Shown here: piece after piece, positions 41,408-49,566 of the stretch | Numbering within the stretch: position 1 is the first letter of the stretch | Layout: every line of letters begins with the position of its first letter | Source: an uncultured Pseudohongiella sp. | GTDB taxonomy: Bacteria; Pseudomonadota; Gammaproteobacteria; Pseudomonadales; Pseudohongiellaceae | Assembly (NCBI GenBank): GCA_902537815.1 | Contig: CACBCS010000008.1 | Location: 1 to 64,000 of the forward strand | Direction: 5' to 3' | DNA length: 64,000 bases | The notes under the pieces: model-generated | What the model was told of the DNA's origin: nothing | Databases searched by the model: none | What the model saw: only the letters and a program-made list of their open reading frames with translations | Program-made: the position numbers and the translations under genes

Positions 41408-43072
41408 ATGATAGATTTCAAAACAAAAGACCTCAAGGGAGACCTTTTTGGTGGGCTTACCGCGGGCGTCGTTGCGTTGCCATTAGCTCTGGCTTTCGGT
41501 GAGGCTTCAGGCGCGGGCCCAATTGCCGGTTTATACGGCGCAATCTTCGTTGGTTTTTTTGCATCTCTATTTGGTGGCACAGGCTCTCAAGTAACGGGAC
41601 CTACTGGACCTATGGTTGTTGTCTTTGCGGGCGTTTTTGCGACGCTGGACGGCAATCCTTCTCTTGTGTTTACCACGGTTGTCCTGGCCGGTGCTATACA
41701 GGTAGCTCTGGGAGTTTTTAAGCTTGGCCAATACATCCGATTGGTACCCTATCCAGTGATATCAGGATTCATGAGTGGCATCGGCTGCATAATCATCGCG
41801 CTTCAGACCTCTCTTCTGCTTGGCCATGAACCGAGAGACAGCGGAACCATCGGTGCGCTTATGGAAATTCCTCGTGCTGTGGCTGACCCAAACATTGCGG
41901 CGCTAATTCTGGGAGTGCTAACGCTTTTGATTGCGTTCAAATGGCCGGCGAGACTGGCTAAAATCGTGCCTCCACCCCTAGCGGCTCTGATTATTGGCAC
42001 GCTTGCCAGTCTTTTCCTGTCCGGCGCTCCGACTCTGGGTGACATTCCCACAGGATTACCTAGTTTCATCATGCCTAGCTTTAATCAGGAAACATTTTTG
42101 ATCGTTCTCCAAGCAGCTATAACCTTGGCGCTACTCGGGTCAATCGATAGCTTGCTTACGTCGCTGGTGGCAGACAATATGACTCGCACTCGGCATAACT
42201 CGAATCGAGAGTTAATCGGACAGGGTATCGGTAATATGGTGGCCGGTCTATTCGGAGGTATAGCAAGCGCCGGTGCGACCATGAGAACGATGATCAACAT
42301 CCGAACTGGTGGTACTACTAAGATTTCTGGAATGTTCCACAGCGTCTTCTTGCTAGCAATAGTGTTAGTCCTAGCCCCTTTGGCAGAAAAAATCCCCCAT
42401 ACTGTGCTTGCGGGAATTCTTATAAAAACTGGATGGGACATTATTGATCGTGCTTATATTCTCAAGGCTCATCGTGGCCCACGTTGGGATCTCGCGCTAA
42501 TGCTGCTAGTCCTGACGATGACCGTCTTTGTGGATCTTATCCAAGCTGTTGGTGCCGGCGTGGTGCTAGCTTCTCTCGCCTTCGTGAAACAGATCGCCGA
42601 TGAACAATTGAAGTCGTTGCGAGACATTGCTGATGAAAAATTATCCACGAATTTTTCTGATGAAGAGACAAAATTAATAACTGATGCGAATAATCGCATT
42701 AACGTATTTGACTTCGGTGGACCACTTAGCTTTGGAGCTGCGGCTGATTTCGGCTACCAAATACGAGAGAAGTCAAAAGGCCCTAGTAAGGTGATGGTCT
42801 TAGACTTTTCGAAGGTACCTTTCTTAGATGTGTCGGCGGCACGCGCAGTACAAACTGTTGCCGAAGACGGAAAGGTCTCGAATAAATTGGTTTTCATTTC
42901 AGGGATGACTGATCAGATCCGTAAAATGCTTACGGATCTGATGGGCGAGATAGTGCCTGTAGAACACTTTTTTGATTCGCGCCGCAATGCCATTGCCGCC
43001 GCAGTCGAACTCTTGGAGGATCCAGTAGAAAACTCGCCCAAAGAGTCTAACACCAAGCCTTCGCCCACCTGA
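41408..43072 (+). CDS. SulP family transporter, BicA-like (putative bicarbonate transporter)
   Basis: A 554-residue SulP transporter with about 12-14 membrane helices (residues 12-395) and a C-terminal STAS domain (about 430-535). It shares with cyanobacterial BicA the opening GDLFGGLTAGVVALPLALAFG, PTGPMVVVFAGV, PYPVISGFMSGIGCIIIALQ, and the loop LTSLVADNMTRTRHNSNRELIGQG, nearly identical to the BicA segment as I remember it. BicA is a Na+-dependent HCO3- importer. AGGA is upstream. The transported anion could also be sulfate, but the BicA-like pattern and the upstream iota-CA-like gene favour bicarbonate. The sequence is more AT-rich than flanking genes. Confidence 0.85.
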   Translation: MIDFKTKDLKGDLFGGLTAGVVALPLALAFGEASGAGPIAGLYGAIFVGFFASLFGGTGSQVTGPTGPMVVVFAGVFATLDGNPSLVFTTVVLAGAIQVALGVFKLGQYIRLVPYPVISGFMSGIGCIIIALQTSLLLGHEPRDSGTIGALMEIPRAVADPNIAALILGVLTLLIAFKWPARLAKIVPPPLAALIIGTLASLFLSGAPTLGDIPTGLPSFIMPSFNQETFLIVLQAAITLALLGSIDSLLTSLVADNMTRTRHNSNRELIGQGIGNMVAGLFGGIASAGATMRTMINIRTGGTTKISGMFHSVFLLAIVLVLAPLAEKIPHTVLAGILIKTGWDIIDRAYILKAHRGPRWDLALMLLVLTMTVFVDLIQAVGAGVVLASLAFVKQIADEQLKSLRDIADEKLSTNFSDEETKLITDANNRINVFDFGGPLSFGAAADFGYQIREKSKGPSKVMVLDFSKVPFLDVSAARAVQTVAEDGKVSNKLVFISGMTDQIRKMLTDLMGEIVPVEHFFDSRRNAIAAAVELLEDPVENSPKESNTKPSPT

Positions 43073-43127
43073 ATATTCCAGGCACACGACTAACTTTATT
43101 CGTAAGTGTATTGAAGAATTGCGCACC

Positions 43128-44345
43128 TTATTGGCCTAGCTTGAATTTTCGCCGCAGATGCACTGTGGCTACCAGCAGTAGGGTTCCCGCAAGAATTGAA
43201 CAGAATAGAGTCCACAGGTGCTTTGGTTCAGAACCGGCTGTAGTCAGAACTGCTGTTGTCCCTTCGTATTCAGAGCCGTATAGGAAATCGGAAAGGTCTG
43301 CCGGAAGCTGATAGCGTACTTCGTCAAAGCTGGCAAACGGGTTGAGACCGATTCCGGTGCCGTAAACGAGGCTGAAAGGATCCCGCGGATCGACTGCGTC
43401 AGGCATCACCATGGCCACTGCCAGGCTGGCCTTCCCGGCGATCTTGCCGTCTTCGCCGGTTCCGGCGAACAAAATGCTGCCCTGAACCGGCCGAAATAGC
43501 GTCTCATTCTGAATCAGTGCCAGTCGCTTTTGCTGAAGACGGGCGGTGCTGCCGCGCAGGCCCAGCAGCAGCAGATTGCCCTCTACCGCCTGTTCGCCCA
43601 GAGTGCGCTCCAAATTTGAATAGGCGCGACTGCCGATCAGCATGTCTCCCAGTCGTCCATGTCCCATGTAGGCCACAGCAATATCCAGACTGGCGCGGTC
43701 AGCCAGTTCGGTAGTGAATTGGCGCACAAGACCCGCGTCCAGCAGGCCGCTCCAATCTAGCTCCGCCAATGTTTCCAGCGCCGAGATTTCATTCCTCGCT
43801 GTTTGGCTGAATTCGGAATTGATCAGATAGGCTTCAGCAACCCGTCTGGCGGCATTGCGCACCCCCCGGGTCAGTGCCCAGCTGGTGATGGTGGCTCGGC
43901 TGATCGTATCGATATCAGTCCCTAATCTGAATGCGTCCGCAATCGACTTGTTCGTCAGTTGCTGCGTGAAGCCCGCATCCTCGACAAAATCACCGCGAAA
44001 ACTCCTGTAGGATTCGGTGTAGTACAACACTTTTGTGCCTGTCAGAACGCCCTCAAGATCCATACCAACCAGCAGATGAAGCGGACCGCTGAAGCCGACC
44101 TCTTCAGGCGGGATGTCCGGCGTGGTAAACACCAGGCCAACCAGTTGTTCCTGTTCAGGGTCGCTGAATGCTCTGATAACCGGAGGGCTGCCGCTCTTCT
44201 GGGAAAAGCTGATGGCCTGAGGCATCACCTCGAAGAGCCAGTCTGACTGCAGATTGCGCCACTGCTGCTGGCTCCAGGCTGCATCCGGGCAGACAATCAG
44301 AAAAAACAGTAAGAGTCCGCAGACGCTTGAGTGATGATTGTTCAT
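43128..44345 (-). CDS. NosR/NirI-like FMN-binding membrane protein without ferredoxin domain
   Basis: A 405-residue exported protein with a signal peptide (LLLFFLIVCPDAAWS) and one C-terminal helix followed by HLRRKFKLGQ. The N-terminal half resembles the periplasmic region of NosR: FSGPLHLLVGMDLEGVLTGTKVLYYTESYRSFRGDF, then DTISRATITSWAL in place of the covalent-FMN threonine motif S-G-A-T. The [4Fe-4S] and polyferredoxin parts of NosR are absent, as are nos genes nearby, so this is a shortened relative, possibly an electron-transfer or sensing protein. Start at 44345 gives the signal peptide; an ATG 20 codons upstream is less likely. Convergent with the SulP gene. Confidence 0.75.
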   Translation of the reverse strand: MNNHHSSVCGLLLFFLIVCPDAAWSQQQWRNLQSDWLFEVMPQAISFSQKSGSPPVIRAFSDPEQEQLVGLVFTTPDIPPEEVGFSGPLHLLVGMDLEGVLTGTKVLYYTESYRSFRGDFVEDAGFTQQLTNKSIADAFRLGTDIDTISRATITSWALTRGVRNAARRVAEAYLINSEFSQTARNEISALETLAELDWSGLLDAGLVRQFTTELADRASLDIAVAYMGHGRLGDMLIGSRAYSNLERTLGEQAVEGNLLLLGLRGSTARLQQKRLALIQNETLFRPVQGSILFAGTGEDGKIAGKASLAVAMVMPDAVDPRDPFSLVYGTGIGLNPFASFDEVRYQLPADLSDFLYGSEYEGTTAVLTTAGSEPKHLWTLFCSILAGTLLLVATVHLRRKFKLGQ

Positions 44346-44463
44346 CTCGCTAAACCTGAGCCGGACCTGATGAGGGAGTTGGACGCCATCAGAGTCTAAC
44401 ATCACTGCCGCTTGAGCGGGTGACCGTGGTGGCTATTCTTCCATTGTTGAGCTTGGCGCGGTC

Positions 44464-44898
44464 TTGTCAGAGAATGCGATGATGCACTCGGATTTTTCTT
44501 TGCGATATCAGCTCACTGCCCGTCCCTGGTGGATGCAGCTGCTGCTGGCGTTTAGCATTTTTATGACCTTTGTCTATCTGCCCTGGGACGTTTTGATCAA
44601 GCCGTTGGGCGAAGATCAAGAGGTTTGGTTCGGTGTGCTTTTTACCGGCTGGTTTGCCAAACTAGGCGGATTGCTGCACTGGCTGGTTTATGGTGCAGCA
44701 AGCTACGGCTATCTTAAAATGAAACGCTGGATGCACCCGTGGTCTGTCATCTATCTGCTGCAGATTGCTCTGGGTATGCTGGTCTGGAGTCTGCTTGATG
44801 AGCGCGGCGGTGGTTTGGCGACTGGTTCAATTGTCGCAGGGTGTTTCCTGCTGATTGCCTATTTCAGCTGGCGGGAACGTGCCAGATTCGACGGCTAG
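44464..44898 (+). CDS. Small integral membrane protein of unknown function
   Basis: A 144-residue protein with about four hydrophobic segments (LLLAFSIFMTFVYLPWDV near residue 26, LFTGWFAKLGGLLHWLVYGA, VIYLLQIALGMLVWSLL, and GSIVAGCFLLIAYFSW). No family is recognised. Several Trp and His residues lie near membrane faces. The ATG at 44464 has no strong ribosome site; ATG 44479 is an alternative. It is 26 bases upstream of a lipoprotein gene and likely co-transcribed. Confidence 0.7.
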   Translation: MSENAMMHSDFSLRYQLTARPWWMQLLLAFSIFMTFVYLPWDVLIKPLGEDQEVWFGVLFTGWFAKLGGLLHWLVYGAASYGYLKMKRWMHPWSVIYLLQIALGMLVWSLLDERGGGLATGSIVAGCFLLIAYFSWRERARFDG

Positions 44899-44924
44899 GT
44901 TTGACGGCGAGATTGGAGTCACAG

Positions 44925-45824
44925 ATGCGCACAGGTTTCAGATTCGCCAAGATTTCGAAGGCTTTACCAGGTCTCATCTGCTGTCTGGCTCTTCATGCCT
45001 GCTCACCGGGCCAGGACCGCGAGTTGAATGTGACATTCGTGACTGAGTTCCCCGATTCACTGGAGGAAAGCTCCGCGCTGGCCATTGCAGATGAAGTGGT
45101 CTGGACATTGAACGACAGCGGCAATACCGCCGTCCTGTTTGCCCTGTCCCTACAAGGTCAGATTCTGGCTGAAGTCCCCATTGGCAATGCGCGCAATGTC
45201 GATTGGGAGTCGCTGGCTCAGGACCAATCCCATTTTTTTGTGGCGGACACCGGGAATAATCTGAACACCCGTGATCGCCTAGTCATCTATCGCATCCCCA
45301 AACCGCGATTGGATTCAGAGAACATCGCTGCAGAGTTAATTTCGGTCAGATATGCAGGGTATGAATCGGGCAATATGTCTTCCCATAATTTTGATGCAGA
45401 GGCACTGGCGGTGCGCGGTGATGAGCTCTGGCTATTTTCGAAAAACCGGGGGAATGGCAATTCAGATCTCTATCGATTACCCAAGCTGCCCGGCGATTAT
45501 GTCGTTGAGATTAGCCAATCCCTGCCGGTGCGGTCATTGGTCACAGCTGCAGACATTCATCCGGAAACCTCTGAGCTGGTGCTCATCAGCACTCGGCGAG
45601 AAGATTTCGGCTCGCAATCCCTGATCTGGTTTGCGCCGACCACTGGCGGGGGGGTTGACTGGGAGCGGCATCGGGTCGCACATCTGGCGCCTTCAGATCA
45701 GTGGGAAGCTGTTGTTTGGCTGGATGAGGCAGAAGTATTGCTCAGTCATGAAAGTAACACCCGCGGATTTGCAGGGCTCGGCCGCTTTCAGAAGCGCTTG
45801 GCGAATCAGGGTCCGACAGACTAG
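44925..45824 (+). CDS. Putative lipoprotein with beta-propeller-like sequence
   Basis: A 299-residue protein with a lipoprotein signal (LPGLICCLALHAC; lipobox LHAC). The mature part has FPDSLEESSALAIADEVVWTLNDSGNTAVLFAL and LAQDQSHFFVADTGNN, resembling an SdiA-regulated or SMP-30-like propeller. Start at 44925 has GGAG six bases upstream; the open frame is longer by 28 codons overlapping the preceding gene but without a site. It is convergent with the EamA transporter 8 bases away. No enzymatic residue is evident. Confidence 0.75.
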   Translation: MRTGFRFAKISKALPGLICCLALHACSPGQDRELNVTFVTEFPDSLEESSALAIADEVVWTLNDSGNTAVLFALSLQGQILAEVPIGNARNVDWESLAQDQSHFFVADTGNNLNTRDRLVIYRIPKPRLDSENIAAELISVRYAGYESGNMSSHNFDAEALAVRGDELWLFSKNRGNGNSDLYRLPKLPGDYVVEISQSLPVRSLVTAADIHPETSELVLISTRREDFGSQSLIWFAPTTGGGVDWERHRVAHLAPSDQWEAVVWLDEAEVLLSHESNTRGFAGLGRFQKRLANQGPTD

Positions 45825-45832
45825 CGACAAAC

Positions 45833-46774
45833 TCAAACGGCCGGATTTTCGACAGCATCAGTGGTCTCTCCGGTTTGCCAGGCAGCAATCAGACATCCGG
45901 TCACAATCATGGCGGTACCCAACAGCGTTGTGAAGGTGAGGGTTTCAGAGAAAAAAATCCAGCCGAGCAGGGCAGCCCAGGCAAATGCCGTGTACTCAAC
46001 CGGAAGTAAGGTACTTGCCGGCGCCCTTGCATAGGCCCAGGACATCATCAGCATCGAAAACAGTCCAAGAATTGAAGCAGTGAACAGCTGCGGGACCATT
46101 GCGAGGGGCGGAACCACGGCAAGGATCGGGGCCAGTGTGCCGAAAACAAGAATAACCGTCAGATTCTGGAAAAATCCGATTTCTGTGGGCGCCGCTACCA
46201 GCGCTTGCTGCCGCTGAAGGATAAGGTTATAGGCATAAAGGACGGCCGAGCAGAGAATCGCAAGAATGCCCTGACCCATTTCGACGTTGTAGTTTCCGCT
46301 CAGCCGGCCACCGATTACCACCCCGGCGCCGATCAGACCAATGACTGACGCGACAATCGAGCGTCGATTGATATGCTCGTGCAGGATCACCGCGGATAAA
46401 TACAGGGCGACCAGGGGCGCGATAAAAGATAAGCCAATGGCTTCCGCTACCGGCAAATATTTCAATCCCCAGAAGAACAGAAAAGCCATGATCGACACAA
46501 CGAAGCCGCGCCAGACGTGTAACTTAAGCACCGATCGTGATGGCCGCACCGGCTTGCGCCAACAGTACAAACTTCCAGCGAGAACGATAGTGATCAGGCT
46601 GCGCCAGAACATGGCGTTGTAGGCGCCGACCTGCAGTGCCAGTCCCTTCATGGCAACATCCATACCCGAGTAGGTCGCGATGCCCAGAGCGGCAGCGACA
46701 AACGCGACAGATAGAGGCTTTAGTTGATGCTGCAAGGGTATTCGCTGCTCTTTCGTTTGAAGACGGCGAAGCAT
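45833..46774 (-). CDS. EamA/DMT family transporter
   Basis: A 313-residue protein with ten hydrophobic helices in two EamA repeats, typical of drug/metabolite exporters (RhtA/YdcZ-like). Seen are VGAYNAMFWRSLITIVLAGS, ALYLSAVILHEHINRRSIVASVIGLIGAG in the first repeat, and ALLGWIFFSETLTFTTLLGTAMIV in the second. The E-H/F-S-E motifs after helices 4 and 9 are standard. The start ATG has only a short GAGGT before it. A nine-G tract (nine C on the coding strand) sits about 50 bases upstream. Substrate unknown; exporters of this type carry amino acids or metabolites. Confidence 0.92.
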   Translation of the reverse strand: MLRRLQTKEQRIPLQHQLKPLSVAFVAAALGIATYSGMDVAMKGLALQVGAYNAMFWRSLITIVLAGSLYCWRKPVRPSRSVLKLHVWRGFVVSIMAFLFFWGLKYLPVAEAIGLSFIAPLVALYLSAVILHEHINRRSIVASVIGLIGAGVVIGGRLSGNYNVEMGQGILAILCSAVLYAYNLILQRQQALVAAPTEIGFFQNLTVILVFGTLAPILAVVPPLAMVPQLFTASILGLFSMLMMSWAYARAPASTLLPVEYTAFAWAALLGWIFFSETLTFTTLLGTAMIVTGCLIAAWQTGETTDAVENPAV

Positions 46775-46823
46775 ACCTCAAACCTCAGCTCTGAACGAGA
46801 AGCGGCCGTCCCGACTATTTCCC

Positions 46824-46832
46824 GGGGGGGGG
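46824..46832. repeat. Nine-G homopolymer tract upstream of the EamA gene
   Basis: Nine consecutive G residues on the plus strand lie between the EamA gene start (46774) and the small gene ending at 46886. The tract is 50 bases upstream of the EamA ATG on its minus strand. Runs of this length can slip during replication or sequencing. Confidence 0.7.
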
Positions 46833-46924
46833 TTGGTTGCCGGCAGTAACCCGGCACTAGGGCGGGTTAGCGACCGCCGCCCGGCTTATTTGTTGCGAGT
46901 CATGGTCCAGGGCACGTTGCTGCC

Positions 46925-47245
46925 CTAGGCGGACGCGATACCATCCGCAGTATCGCCTTTAAGAGTTGCTGTCATGACATAGGTCATCGAAGCCCCATCG
47001 CGGTTGATCTTAAAGTTGATGGAGCTCCCTTCGATTGTGCCCTCTTCGATGGGCCAGGTTCTTCCGTTGCCCAGATCGAATTGACCGGTCAACACGCCGG
47101 CTTCCGCTTTTAGAGTTACGACTGCATCTACCGTGCCCATCTGGATGCTCATTTGAAATTGCCATTGGCTTTCCGGTAAGGATTGCGCTGAGCTGACAGT
47201 CAGATAGGTTGCCTGGGCAGTTAAAAGCGAAATTTGTCTGAACAT
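46925..47245 (-). CDS. Small secreted-like protein with premature stop before the family C-terminus
   Basis: A 106-residue product from ATG 47245 (MFRQISLLTAQATYLTV) with a weak signal-like N-terminus. It contains QWQFQMSIQMGTVDAVVTLK, GVLTGQFDLGNGRTWPIEEG and MTATLKGDTADGIASA, beta-rich repeats found in small exported proteins. It ends at TAG 46925-46927. The same frame continues GSNVPWTMTRNK to a TAA at 46886-46888, and P-W-T-x-x-R-N/K is the expected end of that family. The TAG is thus probably a nonsense mutation or a readthrough site. The weak signal core may be further decay. Upstream open reading is in the antisense of the next gene and is not supported. Confidence 0.6.
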   Translation of the reverse strand: MFRQISLLTAQATYLTVSSAQSLPESQWQFQMSIQMGTVDAVVTLKAEAGVLTGQFDLGNGRTWPIEEGTIEGSSINFKINRDGASMTYVMTATLKGDTADGIASA

Positions 47246-47427
47246 TCTATAACCCTCTTCTTGTGATCGACGGGCGTCATAATCATCCCATGAGAAAGCG
47301 GATGTGTTTTGCAGGTAACACGCCGACCAATGATGTCCGGTTTCCTGATTCCTTTCGTGTGCATATATGCTAGAGTCCCAGCATGTCTGGCCAATGGCAG
47401 GCTTCTGCGCAGCCAGCGAGGATCGCC

Positions 47428-48114
47428 ATGAAAACAGTTGCGCTTGTCTCTTCGGTTTGCTTATTTTTCTGCGGCTCTGTCTTCTCACAGACGTCGATCA
47501 GCGGCGTCTGGCTACTTAACGGCCCGGGCACAGAAAGTGCTATTCAGCTCACACCCCTGGGTGAACAGATCCGCGCGGACTATGATCTGCTCGTAGATGA
47601 TCCCAGTCTGTCTTGCACCCCGGCCAGTGTTTCAAGAATTTGGGCCAACCCCAATTCTCGGATCAAGATCACCGAGCAGGCCGATGCTATTGAGATCAGC
47701 TACGAGTTGTTCGACCTGCGTCGCCACATCCCGTTAGGAGATGACTCTGTTATGTCGGATTCCCCGAGCACCAGAAATCTCTCTGGCACTCTGTTTGCGG
47801 AGATGGGCTCATCCTTTGCCTTCTATGAGGGCACCACGCTGATCATTGAATCGCGAAATCACGCGCCCGGATACATCAGAACATCGCGGGGCATTCCTCA
47901 GTCATCGAACACTGTCGCGATTGAGGAGATTAAGGTGAGAGACGGTGAGCTGCATATTACGCATACCTACCGCGACGAATCCTTGTTCGACGCACCTCTC
48001 GTTCTGGAATACTCGTTTCGTTGGATTGAGGCAGAAGATGTAGACATCTATTCCTGCACGGACGCCGATTATGATTGGTTTCTCGAACTGAATAACAAAT
48101 TCGACAGTAAGTAA
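47428..48114 (+). CDS. Secreted protein of unknown function, short relative of the GKPDFSG family (copy 4)
   Basis: A 228-residue exported protein with a signal peptide (VALVSSVCLFFCGSVFS). The mature part opens with ISGVWLLN, and its C-terminal half aligns by eye with genes at 14140 and 22072: FYEGTTLIIESRNH matches WWEGDTLVIETTNY, and the segment after it matches KVNVERLTRISDNALQYQLT in spacing. It lacks the N-terminal portion of the longer copies. GAGG precedes the ATG by seven bases. It lies 34 bases upstream of a DUF6152 gene, like its long relatives at 13.7-16.1 kb. Function unknown. Confidence 0.75.
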   Translation: MKTVALVSSVCLFFCGSVFSQTSISGVWLLNGPGTESAIQLTPLGEQIRADYDLLVDDPSLSCTPASVSRIWANPNSRIKITEQADAIEISYELFDLRRHIPLGDDSVMSDSPSTRNLSGTLFAEMGSSFAFYEGTTLIIESRNHAPGYIRTSRGIPQSSNTVAIEEIKVRDGELHITHTYRDESLFDAPLVLEYSFRWIEAEDVDIYSCTDADYDWFLELNNKFDSK

Positions 48115-48148
48115 GGCAAAAGAGGAAGAGAGGGAACGAAGGCAAAAA

Positions 48149-48547
48149 ATGAACAATTTTTCCACGACAGCTAAGCACCTTCTGATGATCGCGCTTGGTC
48201 TAGGTGCGTGTTTGTCCATGACGCTGGATGCTCATCATTCCACCAACGCCAATTTTACCCAGGAGATCGTCTCAGTAGAGGGGACCATTGAGCGGGTGCG
48301 ATTCGTGAATCCTCACGCATCGGTTCTGATCAGGCATGTCGACGCAGAGGGGCAGGAGATTTTCTGGCTCATCGAGTCGGGCGCTCGAACTACCCTCGAG
48401 CGGCAGGGCGTGACACTCGAGCATCTGGAGATCGGATCAACGGTAACAGCAACCGGGCGTAAGGGAAGGCGTGACTTCACCATGTATCTCCAGAAGATTA
48501 CCTACGAAGACGGCACGGAATTCATTCCGCAGCCGGAACTCAACTGA
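48149..48547 (+). CDS. DUF6152 family secreted protein (second copy)
   Basis: A 132-residue exported protein paralogous to that at 13672. A signal peptide ends LDAHH and the mature protein begins HHSTNANFTQEIVSVEGTIE. Conserved blocks are VRFVNPHASVLIRHV (compare VEWVNPHTWIHLEV) and WLIESGARTTLERQG. AAGG lies six bases before the ATG. It follows the copy-4 secreted gene by 34 bases and precedes a TPR protein by 33, so a three-gene transcript is likely. The H-H pair after the signal and the N-P-H motif are conserved between the two copies and could bind a metal (inference). Confidence 0.88.
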   Translation: MNNFSTTAKHLLMIALGLGACLSMTLDAHHSTNANFTQEIVSVEGTIERVRFVNPHASVLIRHVDAEGQEIFWLIESGARTTLERQGVTLEHLEIGSTVTATGRKGRRDFTMYLQKITYEDGTEFIPQPELN

Positions 48548-48580
48548 TAGGAATGGATAGGCTGAACGGGTAATCTGGCA

Positions 48581-49543
48581 ATGGCAGAACGCTCACAGAC
48601 TCAAATGCAGAAAAACAACCGCGCCCGGGTCGCCGTGCTTTATGTTTTTCTCTCGCTGTCTTCCTTCTCGTTCGGTGACGCTTTGTTGCCGCAGGTGCCT
48701 GAAGGCGTCCAGGCGATGTCTTTGTCAGGAGAGCCCCTGGTTTCCGCCGAGCCCAGTGACAATACCCTAAATAATCTGGCACAGGCCCGGACGGAATACG
48801 AGGCAGAACCGGGGATTGCGGAAAACATTATATGGTATGGCCGCCGAACCGCTTACGCAGGTGATTATCGCCGCGCCATTGATATATTCACGGAGGGGGT
48901 CGAAAAGTTTCCCGAGGATCCCCGGTTCTTCCGGCATCGCGGCCATCGTTATCTTTCCATCCGCGAGTTCGATCATGCCATTGCCGATCTGGAGAGGGCG
49001 GCGGATTTGATGGATGGAACGCCCGTTGCGGTTGAGCCTGATGGTCTGCCGAATGCGCAGAATATCCCGCTGACGACCACTCAGGGTAACGTGTGGTATC
49101 ACCTGGGTCTGGCCAACTATCTGAAGCAGGACTGGCTCCGTGCGCTGGAGGCGTTTCGTCGCGGGTACAGTCTTGGTGGCTACGACGACAATCTGGTCTC
49201 TACCGGGCACTGGATCTACATGATTCTGCGTCTGATGGGCAGAGAAGCCGACGCGCTTGCCGCGCTTGTTGAGATCTCCGCCGAGATGGAGATCATCGAA
49301 AACATGAGTTACCACCAACTGTGTCTGCTTTATAAAGGCGAAGCGTCACTTGAAGACATGATGGCAGCGGACGGTGATGACCCAAGTAATGCCGCAGTTG
49401 TCTATGGGGTTGCCAATTATCTCTATTACAACGGAGACCGTCAGGGTGCCGATGATCTGTTACGCCGTCTGGTGTCAGGGTCAAGCTGGAGCGCGTTCGG
49501 ATTTATCGCGGCTGAAGCCGACCTGGCAAATCCGAATCGCTGA
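48581..49543 (+). CDS. Exported TPR-containing protein
   Basis: A 320-residue protein with tetratricopeptide repeats. Helix pairs are seen at about residues 85-145 (YAGDYRRAIDIFTEGVEKFP, then RGHRYLSIREFDHAIADLERA) and 175-205 (WYHLGLANYLKQDWLRALEAF). A signal-like segment (VAVLYVFLSLSSFSFG) precedes it. ATG at 48581 or 48605 could be the start; neither has a clear ribosome site. Co-directional with the DUF6152 gene. A scaffolding or binding role in the periplasm is likely, but no partner is known. Confidence 0.78.
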   Translation: MAERSQTQMQKNNRARVAVLYVFLSLSSFSFGDALLPQVPEGVQAMSLSGEPLVSAEPSDNTLNNLAQARTEYEAEPGIAENIIWYGRRTAYAGDYRRAIDIFTEGVEKFPEDPRFFRHRGHRYLSIREFDHAIADLERAADLMDGTPVAVEPDGLPNAQNIPLTTTQGNVWYHLGLANYLKQDWLRALEAFRRGYSLGGYDDNLVSTGHWIYMILRLMGREADALAALVEISAEMEIIENMSYHQLCLLYKGEASLEDMMAADGDDPSNAAVVYGVANYLYYNGDRQGADDLLRRLVSGSSWSAFGFIAAEADLANPNR

Positions 49544-49566
49544 GCCGTATCGCTGTCACCTGCCAC

